NCBI GenBank assembly: GCA_035236585.1
Contig: CP141128.1
Coordinates: 22,163,618-22,227,617 of the forward strand
Direction of reading: 5' to 3'
DNA from: Warburgia ugandensis
Lineage: Eukaryota > Streptophyta > Magnoliopsida > Canellales > Canellaceae
Length of the DNA: 64,000 bases
Positions 49,641 through 60,238 of this stretch are shown in pieces. Position 1 is the stretch's first letter. The number at the start of each line of letters is the position of its first letter. Position numbers and translations under genes: made by a program. The notes beneath the pieces are model-generated. The model worked only from the letters and a program-made list of their open reading frames with translations, had not been told where the DNA came from and did no database searches.

Positions 49641-50228
49641 TTCTCACTAATAGACTGCACAAATAACCTAGATAAGTGGTTGCTACAACATTTTTGGAAC
49701 CCTTTTTATCCCAAATTTTTAGATCAAACTCTTGTGGCAATAGTATCCATCAGATCAACCTAGGTTTTACATCTTTCTTTGAAATAAGACAATTAAGTGT
49801 TGCATGATCTAGGCATACTATGACCTTAGATCCTAGCAAGTAAAATGTAAACTTATCTAATGCAAAAGCAACTGCTAATAATTCTTTTTATGTAGTTGAA
49901 TAATTGAGTTGACCATCATTAAGTGTCTTGCTAGTCTAAAGTGTCTCAGATTATTTCAACATAGCCCCAATCGCATAGTCTGAAGTGTCTCACATTATTT
50001 CAAATGGTGCATTCTAGTCTGGCAATCCAATAATAGATGCAAAGTTAACTCAGCCTTTAAGCGCTCAAATGAGTTCATGTAGTCATCATCAAAGTCAAAA
50101 GTAGCCTTCTTTGTAAGTAAATTACATAGGGGCTTAGCAATTTTACTAAATTCCTTGAGGAATCTTCTATAGAAACCATCATGGCCTAAAAATGAGTGAA
50201 TTTCCTTGTAGTTTTCTATGGGTTCCAA
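49641..50228 (-). pseudogene. Athila/Tat-like RT end and RNase H remnant
   Basis: 49995-50228 reads NYKEIHSFLGHDGFYRRFLK, FSKIAKPLCNLLTKKATFDF and SFERLKAELT, the RT connection region. Below it come LLAVAFALDKFTFYLLGSKV, VCLDHATLNCLISKKDVKPR and LIxWILLPQEFDLKIWDKKG, the second half of RNase H. The reading shifts frame and has stops. Confidence 0.85.
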
Positions 50229-50405
50229 TAGTATCTAAGTCAAAATTGAGCTTTTTGATGGCCTTATATGCTTTCTGTTCAAGTTCCACTAGTAGATGGA
50301 AGGCCTTTCCCCAAGTGGTAAGCTTACATGCTATAGGAGTTTTAAATGCAATATGATAAGCCCATAATGCATCACTAAGCCTCAAAGGCCAATCATTCCT
50401 ATTTT
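50229..50405 (-). pseudogene. Integrase C-terminal fragment misplaced inside RT
   Basis: The minus-strand reading LRLSDALWAYHIAFKTPIAC, then FHLLVELEQKAYKAIKKLNF, is integrase C-terminal sequence. It lies between RT blocks (50406 and up; 50228 and down), in the same strand. It overlaps in content with the plus-strand fragment at 48728-48888, so at least two element copies contributed to this locus. Confidence 0.82.
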
Positions 50406-50880
50406 GGATTGATTGTCTTTTCTAAAATTTTCTTTACTTCCAATTTAACACTATGTTTTTTTCTTGACACTTAACAAGGACAAGTTTCAAATGGTGCAGG
50501 AATTTATCAAAATAAGATCGAAATCATCCATAAACACCTCAAGAAATCTTTCTACCATATCAGAAAATATGCTTCACATACACCTTGGAAAGAAGTTAGA
50601 GCATTGCAAAGTCCAAAAGCCATACAGAGTTAGGCAAAGGTTCCAATAGGGCAAGTAAAGGTGGTTTTCTCCTGGTCCTCAGATGCTATAGGGATTTGGT
50701 TATAGACAAAATAATCATCAAGAAAGCAGTAGTACATATGTCCGGGTAACCTTTCTAGCATTTGGTGTATGGATGCCAAACAAAAGTGGTCTTTCCTTGT
50801 GACCAAGTTCAATTTTTGGGAATCAACACAAACTCTCCAGCCAGTGGTCATGCGAGTGGGGATTAACTCATTCTTCATAT
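50406..50880 (-). pseudogene. Athila/Tat-like reverse transcriptase, first half
   Basis: 50630-50878 reads NELIPTRMTTGWRVCVDSQK, LNLVTRKDHF, MLERLPGHMYYCFLDDYF and NQIPIASEDQEKTTFTCPIG. Lower down, after frame changes, come CNA-, a KDFLRCL-type block and the degraded catalytic box region (FMDDF type), then NIVLNWK. Order and motifs match Athila/Tat RT. The catalytic box is not intact. Confidence 0.88.
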
Positions 50881-51629
50881 TTCTAATTATCGTGACTCAT
50901 GACTTTTGGAATCAACCTAAACTTGGCTGACCCAAGTACTGTTAAATATAGGGTAGATGACAGCAACATTTAGGAATTTAAGGACTTCATCTCTCGCTAC
51001 CTCCTTCATGTTGGGGTTTAATCTCCTTTGTGTTTTCCTAGATGGTTTGGAATTTCCTTCTAGGTGTATTTTATGCATACACACAGCAAGGCTAATCCCT
51101 CTAATATTTGCTATGGTTCACCCTAGAGCAGTCTTATGTTCTCTGAGAACATCAAGAAGCTTACCCTCCTATTTCTTATCTGGGTCTTAGACTATGATGA
51201 CAAGCAAGGTTTCATTAGGTCCTAAGTATGAGTACTTTAGATTTTTAGGTAAAGGTTTAAGGACTAAGGTGGGTGGTTTTTATATAGATGGGACTAGTAC
51301 AGATTCTGATGGAGGAAGTGGTTCCACATGAGGACCCCATTTAGAGGTATCCATTAGGTGTAGCACCTAAAAGATTATTTAATTTTTCAAAGGATATGTC
51401 GATATCAAATTCATAGTTAAAATATACTTGACATGTCTAAAAGATTATCTTGAAGTATACTTTTAATTAAATTTACTATCTAGGAATCATCTAGGTCTAG
51501 ATGCTGATGGTCAACATTAAAAATATTAAGCTTAACTTTCATGTTACTAAAATATAGTTTCGTCATACTATTTCTATAATTGATGATGGCATTGAATGTT
51601 GAAAATAGATGTCTAAGAACCACTAGGAT
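50881..51629. other. Decayed linker between protease and RT
   Basis: On the minus strand this should encode the protease-RT linker. I can read no conserved block, only scattered fragments, and stops are frequent. No other feature was recognised. Confidence 0.4.
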
Positions 51630-51846
51630 CTAACTACTAGAGTTAGACACAGGCTCGGTACCTATGACAATTAAATCTATAGGAAAGTAAAACTGGTCCA
51701 CCAGCATTAAAACATCTTCAACCATACCATGTGGAATCTTAACTGATCTATCTATTAACTGTAAAGTAGTATTAGATGGCTTAAGGTCACCAAGCCCTAG
51801 TTGCTCATAGACAGAAAATGACAACAGATTTATAGTAGTCCCTAGA
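51630..51846 (-). pseudogene. Athila/Tat-like protease, second half
   Basis: Reads (T)TINLL, then SFSVYEQLGLGDLKPSNTTL, QLIDRSVKIPHGMVEDVL and VDQFYFPIDLIVIGTEPV, the conserved body of the Athila/Tat aspartic protease. The first half lies at 54765-55086 on the other side of the solo LTR-F. Confidence 0.9.
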
Positions 51847-52947
51847 TGTGACGACCTGGGTTTTCACATGCATTTTTCAATGCAAAACTAATTCCTAAGG
51901 CAGGATCAATCCCTATTTGAAAACCATTTTATAAAAACAATGCAATGTAGCTCAAAAATCTTTTAATTTAAATTCATTTTGAAAACCCTAAGTGTCATTT
52001 GCTTTCAAGATGAATAAGAAAATTTTGAAAAATGAAGAAAATCATAAATATTTTCCAGGTCTATCCAGTCACAGCACGCAGTTCAACTGTAATAATTACA
52101 TATGCATGTCCAAAAGGTAGAGATTTTACCTACATTCATATTTGTCTCTTCTTCATTTACTTGATCATGACATCAACATGTCCTGGAGTTTCTTTTTAAT
52201 CCTTTTTGGCCTTTTTGGACTAATCTATAAAAATAATATATTTGGGTGAGTATTCCTCATACTCAGTAGGTGATTTGATACTACTATTTTGAAAACACGA
52301 CACGCAACATGTATAAATTCAAGTAGCTTTCCATGTAAAACATCAGTAATTCCTTTTTGTGTAAACATGCATATTTGTGCATAAAACGTAAGCTCATTGA
52401 TGCAATTTCAACCATGGAATCCGTATGCAAATCTAGTCTTCTAAATATGACTAAAATCATAAAATAGAAATCAATAGATCCAAGTAATAAGATCACATCA
52501 AATACATCAAATCAACGAGTCAAATATAATAATCATGAAACTCTTAAAATAGTCATCATTCAACAGATGCTAGTATCATGCACATGAGTCTCTCGGCAAA
52601 TACATCACACCAACTGGTCACGAGTACTCATATAAGACCATCTCAGTGCTATATGCATATCGATAACACTAAAATAAAAGGGTCAACTATGTTCACAATC
52701 AGCACATAGCTGGAATCATGTGGCTCTGGTATCTAGAGACCTACCCACCATAGCCTCCACAACGACTATGGTTGTCCCCGAAAGGGTGAAGTGAACACCT
52801 GCAGTGGTCGTCCCTGTTTACCATAGTAGTCAGGAAATGGACAATGTCATTTTGGCAGCGATACCATCGACCTTTTTGGGGGTAGAGGCCAACCCTATAC
52901 ATAACAACCTCTCAACATAGTGCCCACTAAGCTCAATAGCCCAAAAA

Positions 52948-52987
<40 letters not shown>

Positions 52988-54764
52988 AACCCAAATCTCA
53001 ATCATTATAAATCATGTAATTTATGCATTTATTTGCAAACCATGCGAGCGATGCATAAAATCAGGTCATGCTAGTATCCCATTCAAAGCCATAAAACATG
53101 AAGACATTTTCACATACTCGTATAAGAACATCATATCTCAAAAGCATGCTAAAAATGGTAATAAAGGCAAGACCGATTTTAAGATGTATTTAAAAACTTA
53201 GTAGTATCAGACTACCTACCTCAATCGTTGTCACTTGGCTTTCACTTAACTCGCATCCCTCTTCAATGAAAGTCCTAGCGTACCTTGGTGAAGTCCTGGA
53301 TATTATTTGGAAATAAGAATCCAATCCAATTATTATTTCCTATTTTATAGATCAAAGGGTAGATCTATACTATAGGTTATAGATCTCTAATTTGTGGGAT
53401 TCTAATGGTTGATTCATGTAATTTAGGGTCGATCTAAGTATATTGATCTCCTAATATATCAAATGGATCAATCTACGAGATTTCTATGGTTTTTGGGCTA
53501 TATTCATGTAAAATAGTCCTATAGTCCTAATTTTTATTGTATAATTATGTCCGCATCATAATTACAAATGCAACAGTTCTTTCGGATCGTCAATCAGAGT
53601 TATATAGCCTCCTTAATTGCATTTCTAGTGTCACACATTAACGGACAAACCAGAATTGTCCTCGTAGGGTCTACGTGTCACAGTTCCCAGGATGCGTGTG
53701 CGTCCGGGTCAAACCGTGACCAGTTTGCACACATGCACATGCCTAAAAGACTCGCTAGGGCGTGCGTCCTGGAATGCGTCGCGCAGAGGCGTCTTCGACG
53801 CTTGCAGCAGATGTCACAGTTCCTAAGACCCACGCCCGCACGCCGCATGCTCGAAGGCCATCCTAGGGGCCGCATTCCTGATCGCACATTACGCGCTGCG
53901 TTCCTCGGGACGTCTGGTTTGAATGAGCTAGATCTGAACCCGACTTTCCCTGGTGATTTTTGGCCAAGAAATACCAGATCCGGCATGGATCTGGGCCGGA
54001 AGAGAGGGAAAAACCAAGGGGAAAGAGATAAAGAGAAGAAGAGGGGTACCTTGGTAGAGATTCTGCATTTTCTCTGGGTCGCCCAAACCCTAAACGCCAA
54101 AAAACACGAAGAAGGGGAAAAACCTAGTTTTCCGGTGAAATCAAAGGAAAAATGGGAAAAAATAGAAAGGAGCATGGCTAGCCCGAAGGAAAGACCTGGG
54201 CTAGTGCCAAAAAATTGTAGAGGAAGCTAGAGGAGGGGTTTTCTGATGTATGCCTTGCCGGAACCCTAGCTCGAAGCAACCAAAGGAGGAGGTGAAGGGA
54301 TGATTGGAGAGGGGGGGGAAAGAGGGCTTTATAGCCTACGAAGGTGGTGCTGCCCAATGTTGGTGCTACCATTTTTCAAACGCCGCCTTACAGAGAAGTC
54401 AGCTAGAGGTAGGGGATGACTAGGGGTGTCATTATCAAAACGATCCCCTGCATTTTCAGCCTGTTTTGTTTTTAAGTCCAAATTACACAAATGCCCCTAA
54501 CTTGGTCATACAAACTCCGTTTTCAGTGTTCTTTGACGTGTTAGATTCCATTTCGAGCATAGATTCTAATTATGTAGCTACTTCTCACAAATTCTTTCAT
54601 TTCATATTTTAATTAAATTAGAACATCTAACCATATATTAGTATCATTAAACATATATTACTTTTCAAAATAGGCAATTTATAACTGCTCGGCAAATGGA
54701 AACCATCATGATTGATCATGGTTATAAAAGTGTATAAGAATATTGAAAATTTTAAGTCATTACA
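51847..54764 (-). mobile_element. Solo LTR-F copy 2, inserted in the protease active site
   Basis: 2918 bp, TGTGACGACCTGG to TTTAAGTCATTACA, with the perfect 5-bp duplication CTAGA (51842-51846; 54765-54769). It resembles LTR-F copy 1 in its start, hairpin TGAGTAT-TCCTC-ATACTCA (52247-52265), GATCCGGCATGGATCTGG block (53979) and GGGGTGTCATTATCAA block (54425). An (AT)n tract lies at 52950-52984. Readings of 165-220 codons on both strands at 53568-54230 show no family resemblance and lie in the GC-rich core. No internal region, so a solo LTR. Confidence 0.93.
52950..52984. repeat. (AT)n microsatellite in LTR-F copy 2
   Basis: About 35 bp of perfect AT repeat, absent from LTR-F copy 1 at the matching place. 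Confidence 0.97.
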
Positions 54765-55086
54765 CTAGATCAAGTAATGCCCTAGCTATGACATGATTTC
54801 CAATTACATAAGAAATGGTAGGACACCCAAGGTCTCTAAACTTTGAAGGGGTCTGATGTTGTGTTAAAGAGCTCACCTGCTCAGTAAGAAAGGCTTTCTT
54901 TTGCATAATGACCTTTTGCTTTGTTGTGCAGAGCTCTTTAAGTAACTTGATATAAGCAGGAATATCCTTAATAGCATTGAGCAATGGGATATTAATTTGC
55001 ACATGTTTAAACACTTCCATTATCTCATTGAAATTTGTTCCTTTCTTAGCCTTGTTGAGTAATTGAGGGAATGGGGCTTTAGGCAC
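54765..55086 (-). pseudogene. Athila/Tat-like gag-protease junction
   Basis: A 108-residue reading contains MPKAPFPQLLNKAKKG, EVFKHVQINIPLLNAIKDIP, YIKLLKELCTTKQKV, KKAFLTEQVSSL and GCPTISYVIGNHVIARALLD. It ends at the active-site D-L, where the solo LTR-F begins. This continues into the protease body at 51630-51846 when the LTR is removed. Confidence 0.92.
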
Positions 55087-56661
55087 ATAAGGTGCCTCCG
55101 CTATAAGCTAAGGTGTTTAGTTAGTACATTCTTTTCTATTTTATCCTCAATTCGCCCTATATTGTTATCAACCTGACGGCCACTCCTAAGTGTTGTGATG
55201 GACTTTTCTTGCTCATTGGGGTCTTTGGTTATATGAACTAGACCCTATTTCTAACTAGTCATTAGGGTTTGGAATAGGCTGATTGGGAGACTTTCCTTTT
55301 CCCCTTTCACTTAAATAGACCCATTTGCCTTTCTAACCTGGTGATAGCTTCTTAACTCTCATTATGGGTTTGATGCAAGGCTTTGCTATTTTCATCAAGT
55401 TTATTTGTGATATTGTATATTATCCTCAATTGATGGTTTTTGTGTTTGGGGAAGTTGAAAATTTGGTGGCTGCTGTGAAGATGAAATCTTAGTAAAATCC
55501 TGAAGAGAGGGTTTAACAAATATACCTCACTAATAATTATTCTTAGACCATGAAAAATTGGGATGCCTAGCCCATCCTAGATTATAGGTCTCAGAGTATG
55601 GATTGTTGTTGCTAGGGTTGCAATATGATCCAGGAGCATTTGCTTATTCTAATAGATAATCATTAAGCACTCTATTGGATGGACAAGCTAAAGTCAAATG
55701 AGTTGGACTTGAACAAATAGCACAATCCTCTTGTGGAGGCTTGAGGATATATTATCAACCAAGAAAGTTTCAAACATAGTTTCAAGCTTACCCTTTCTCC
55801 CACCCAAAGACTCAATTGTGTTTACTACAGAGTCAAGCTTATAAGACATGACTGATGGTACTCCAACTTCATACAAGTCTCCTTTCTTTTGTGATAGGGC
55901 ATATCTCTCTCCTATGAGAATAATCCCATTGATGAGAATTATCTTCTAAAGTTTGGAAAAATTCCCAGGCCTTAGTTTCCCTTTTCATCATCAGGACTCC
56001 TCTACTAGTTGAATCTACCATCTATTTATTTTGAGGTGTCAATGCCTCATAAATGTACTAAACTTGCTAGCATTTTTTAAAACCATGGTAGGGACACTTC
56101 TGTAGCAATTCATTCCATCTCTCTCAACATTCATAGAATTGTGCATCATCTCTATATTGGAAATTAGTGATCTCCTTATGAAGGGGATTGTTTTTATGGA
56201 TAAGAAAGAACTTGTTCAAAAATGTTGTAAATAATTGGTCCCATATGTCAATGGAACCAACTTCTAAAGAATTTATCCATGATTAAGCCTTATCCTTTAA
56301 TAATAAAGGGAATAACCTAAGTATAATAGAATCATCTATGTCATTATGAACTTGAATGTAGCACAAATATCAAGAAATTACTTTATATTAAGGGCCCTCT
56401 CTCTCATGATCGTTGAAACATGGGAGCAACTGTAAGAATATAGGTTTAAGCTTAAAGTGGTCTGCATTTTGTAGGTGGAAATGTGTTGCATGATGGAGTA
56501 TTCAATTGCAGTGGTGCATAGAAATCTCTCATAGCCTTATGCTCTACTATTTCTGGTGGTTCAACCATAGAGTTAGGAACTTGGTTTCTTAACCCTTGTT
56601 TATGAGTACATTCAATCTCAAGAACTAATGGTACCATCAACAAAAGACGTGAAAAAATCAC
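55087..56661 (-). pseudogene. Athila/Tat-like gag, minus-strand copy
   Basis: 56452-56661 gives VPNSMVEPPEIVEHKAMRDF and LQLNTPSCNTFPPTKC, homologous to the start of the plus-strand gag (VEPLAEVEYKT, LQLNTPLCITLPPTN). 55694-55876 gives MSYKLDSVVNTIESL, homologous to MSYKLDSVIKWMNKIES of the plus copy. Capsid fragments lie between in broken frames. Unlike the plus copy, it has no (GA)n tract and no triplication. Confidence 0.85.
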
Positions 56662-57509
56662 TTTGATTTTGGATATCCACTATAATGACAAAGTTCAAGA
56701 CCCACTGGAGTGACAATAGATTGCATCTTTTAAAAAGTGTTCTATGAGCTCAAAACCTTATGTCTCTTGCTACTTGATTTTAAATTAGGATTAATGACTG
56801 GGATGGCAAGCATACAAGGACTTGACTTGATTTCCTAGGTGGGCCAAGAATCTATTGATGAAATCTAGTCCTTATCTTATGAGGGTTCCTGTGGGACCCA
56901 TACTAACATTATGTTCCATCCATCATAGAGCAATAAAAGTGTAATGCAAGTACAAGTAAGTAAACTAATATAACTGATATGCTATTTAACCAAGGGTTAG
57001 ATAGGTGCAATCTAATTCAACAACCCTAAATAAGATACAACAATTAAGATGAATGACCCTAAACTATATGAACTACTCTACCAACCAAGATGCAAATTAC
57101 TCTAAATGCAACAACTAATAAAATAAAAGAGTGAAGAAGGCTTATAGTGAGGCTTCTGATAAAGATCAAGTGTGGGTCTCCATGTCCTAGTCTTATGCTA
57201 CATTAATACAACCCATTTAAAATTGAATAAAGAAATTGCAAGTTGCAATGGGGCCTCACTACAAATTCACTCGAAAAGAAAAAATCCTAATCTAGAAAAG
57301 CAATAAAAGTTGATAAAGTTTTGACCCATAGGATTGTCACTGCTCCTTTGCAAAATTCCCCTCGCACAAAGCAAGTAAGATGGATCATTTATGAGGAATT
57401 AGAAAAATATGTAAATGTAATGCAAAAAACCTAATCTAATGTAAACTAAGACTACGACTAAAGATAAACAATTTAAATAAAGAGCTAACCACAAATTTGC
57501 TGTGATTTT
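56662..57509. other. Leader of the minus-strand Athila-like element
   Basis: AT-rich sequence between gag and primer site, no coding or repeat recognised. The length (about 0.85 kb) is ordinary for this group. Confidence 0.5.
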
Positions 57510-57524
57510 GCAACAACGACACCA
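57510..57524 (-). other. Primer binding site, tRNA-Asp type, decayed
   Basis: Reverse complement of GCAACAACGACACCA is TGGTGTCGTTGTTGC. The tRNA-Asp primer motif used by Athila/Tat elements begins TGGCGCCGTTGCC. All differences are C-to-T changes, as expected from loss of methylated cytosines. Seven bases on, the LTR begins. Confidence 0.72.
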
Positions 57525-57531
57525 AAAACAT

Positions 57532-57905
57532 TGTGTAGCTTTAAAATTACTTGCAAGCACACGAATCAAAGTAGTTTGCATGGGAAAGAAATCAAACCCA
57601 CGAGGAATCTCACAAATTTGTATGTTGGATGGATCTTATTTAAAATGCTTAACTTCAACCAAAGAGAGAGATTGAATTGATTTGAATTTAAACTAGGAAA
57701 GTAAATGCGTGAAATTAGAAACTACAATTAAAGGAAACTTGCTAAAATCAAAACTAAGTAGTGAAATTAGAAACTTACCTAACTAACATGCAATTAACAA
57801 AAGAAATGCAAAACTAGAATGAATTAAACTAAGTAACTTAACTTAAGAAAACTACTAAAAATAGAAAATTTCTTAATTTAAAGCTTTCCTAAACAAGAAA
57901 CTTTC
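57532..57905 (-). mobile_element. LTR-E copy 1 (end of 5' LTR, truncated)
   Basis: Begins TGTGTAGCTTTAAAATTACT next to the primer site and matches 60239-60580 along its length (ACGAATCAAAGTAG, GAGGAATCTCACA, AACTACAATTAAAGGAAAC, AACTAGAATGAATTAAACTA). The match stops near 57905, where other sequence follows. Confidence 0.8.
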
Positions 57906-59510
57906 TAAAAATTTGAGGTTTTGGTGGTAAGTTGCTCTACAAGGATAAGAGTTCAGATTTTTTTTGACAATTCAATGTTAACCTTTGAAATTTAGCATAT
58001 TAATATAATTGCAAACAATTAGTTCATTATTTTGATATTTTTTTAAAGTTTCCCATGAAAATTAAACTCAAAATAATTGTTTAGAGATCCCTAAAAGATA
58101 AATGGAGACTTATAACCCAAGTGAGCTTTAGAGCCATTCTTCCTTTTTGAGGGTTATATACAAATTCTAAATATTCTTTAGCAGAAATAATTTTTTAGTT
58201 GGTCTCACTATTTTTTCCTTTGGTCAACTATCGAGAAATCAAAAAAGACTATACCATATATCTCTTAAGTTTATAGTCATCTTTAAGTCATATAAACATA
58301 GGAAATGATAGAGGCCATCCTTTGCAAAAATAGAGCCTTTAATGTTCCCTATATTATTTTCATATAGTTAGCCCCTTGAGCCTTTGTAATAAGATTTACC
58401 CACATTTAACCCAATAATATATTCATTACCTAGTTGTTTTGAAAATATGTAGAGATGATTAAGGAATAATCATGAGAAAGAGTATGGACAATATAATTCA
58501 AGAGATGAACATAAAAAAGTTTTAAAAAATTTAAATAAAGGAAATATATAAAGTCAAGCTAAAAGGAAAAGAAAGTGATAGCCAATGAAGAAGAATATTC
58601 ACTCTTGTGAATAAAAGTGAAAGGAAAGTTATGAATACTATCTTTCAAACAATCTTTGTTTATCTTTATACCCATTCTTCTAATAACCCTCACCTAAGCC
58701 TTTATTTTGTCCTAGTAGAAGTCCTGATTTGATCTTAGGAGGAGTATGACTTAGATATAGTTATGAATGAATAAGGAATTTGGTAGAGTAAAACATTTCT
58801 AGTAGTTGATATCCTGTCCACAAGACCATTATCATTCTTTCAAGTTATCATTCTTTTGTATGTAAACATGTGAGATTTTTTGGATTTGATGAACAAAATT
58901 CTACTCACACATTAATGAGAGAATTACCCATCTTCGAGAGACTTCTTTCTGAGTGTTAAGTATATCCTGTGAGATTTGAAGTTGAAGCATGCTTGTAGAC
59001 AATAATTTAGGTTATATTTTACTTAGAAACTAATTATTATGTATGTGTTGGCTATATTCACACACTAACATTTTGAGGCTTGATTAGTAGTGAGAAGATA
59101 TTTAGCATAAGGAAAACATTTTAAGCTATTATTCACTTCTATTAACATGCTAAAGCTAGGTATTCATTAAAAATTATAAGGAAGAAAATGTTCTGAGATA
59201 AATGAAGGAACTTCCATATTTGTTTTGAAAAAAATGTGTATGGGTGTCATTTCTGAAAACTCTTATGAGACTATAACTCATCCACTAGGGTTGACTTAGG
59301 GGTTTAAAGGCTTTCTACAAATGCTAAAATAGATGACAGCACATGCGAAAGTAGTTAAGAATTTTTAAATTTTTTAGATTTCTTATTTTCTATTTTGGTA
59401 TTTTTCTCGAGTATTAGCAAAATGTAAGTCTTGGGGTGCTTGATAGGCATAGAATTCTTTCATAGAATATATCTATTTTTAGCAAGCTTTAGCCCTTGTT
59501 TTATCATAAA
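57906..59510. other. Non-coding segment with inverted and direct matches to 45950-47080
   Basis: About 58085-58195 matches 46965-47075 in the same orientation. About 58690-59320 matches 45950-46330 inverted (ACTAGGGTTGACTTAGGGGT, AAGTCCTGATTTGATC and similar blocks). No coding. Mixed orientation argues for rearrangement rather than one simple LTR. Confidence 0.45.
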
Positions 59511-59571
59511 GATTACTAATTAGGGTTATTTCCACATTTTGTAAGATTAGGGTACAAATGTATAAAAAAGG
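59511..59571. repeat. Isolated satellite fragment
   Basis: GATTACTAATTAGGGTTATT, then GGGTACAAATGTATAAAAAAGG, follows the 176-bp monomer from ATCACTAATTAGGCTTA to GTACAAATGTAAAAAA. It ends in the same AAAAAAGG as the array end at 45641. It suggests that the Athila-like complex lies within, or was copied along with, satellite DNA. Confidence 0.6.
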
Positions 59572-59824
59572 ATACCAAACCTTAAAAGATGGACAATCCA
59601 AAGTTCAAGCATCAACTTGGACCTTCCTACCAAATTTAGTGAAGTATGGAAGTTTAGAATGCACAACGGGTGCTATTACCATTTTCAACACAACCAAAAA
59701 CCTTATAAGCATCATCAATCCTTATTTTCACAAAAGAGGTTGTAAAGATCAAAACATAAGGTATCAAAACTTCCTTGCATGCATCCATTCCACCATATTT
59801 AAGGAGCTTCTAAGTGAAGCTTGA
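59558..59824 (+). CDS. Unrecognised 88-codon open reading
   Basis: ATG to stop, starting MYKKGYQTLKDGQSK. It overlaps the satellite fragment at its first codons, and the composition is ordinary. I know no family with this sequence. It may be chance or a piece of an unidentified repeat. No promoter or neighbour supports expression. Confidence 0.15.
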   Translation: MYKKGYQTLKDGQSKVQASTWTFLPNLVKYGSLECTTGAITIFNTTKNLISIINPYFHKRGCKDQNIRYQNFLACIHSTIFKELLSEA

Positions 59825-60238
59825 GAGCCGCACACGTAAGAGGAAGCACGCATGTAAATTACACTCAAACCAAGGTCGTCAATGACTAAAAACCCTAACT
59901 TTCTCTCTCTAGACTTCAAAATAGGAAACTACAAGTGTACCACAAATTTTCCATGCAAAGGTGGTGAATCTCACTTAAACCCAAATAGAATACATAAAGG
60001 TATGATTATGATTGGTGGAGAAATATAAGGAGGGAGGTGAGAGACAAAAAAAGGGGAAATCTACCATCTGTTTTCATCCTGGAATTTCAAGAAAGAGTGG
60101 TTAAGATTATTCCACATTCAAGACCATTCTAAAGTAACCAGTGAGAAGCTATTTTAGTGGATCAACTACGCAAAGAAGCCATGCAAGAGAGAGAAGACTA
60201 ATCCATGATTGATGGAGAAAATTTTGGTGGGATGTTGG
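59825..60238. other. Non-coding stretch before LTR-E copy 2
   Basis: Purine-rich parts (for instance GGAGGGAGGTGAGAGAC near 60031) and no readable gene or known repeat. No primer-site motif was found at its right edge. Confidence 0.35.

Noticed and set aside
53568-54230. 220-codon plus-strand and 165-codon minus-strand open readings
   Set aside because: They lie wholly inside the GC-richer core of solo LTR-F, overlap each other on opposite strands, and show no family motif. The related LTR-F copy 1 does not keep the same reading.
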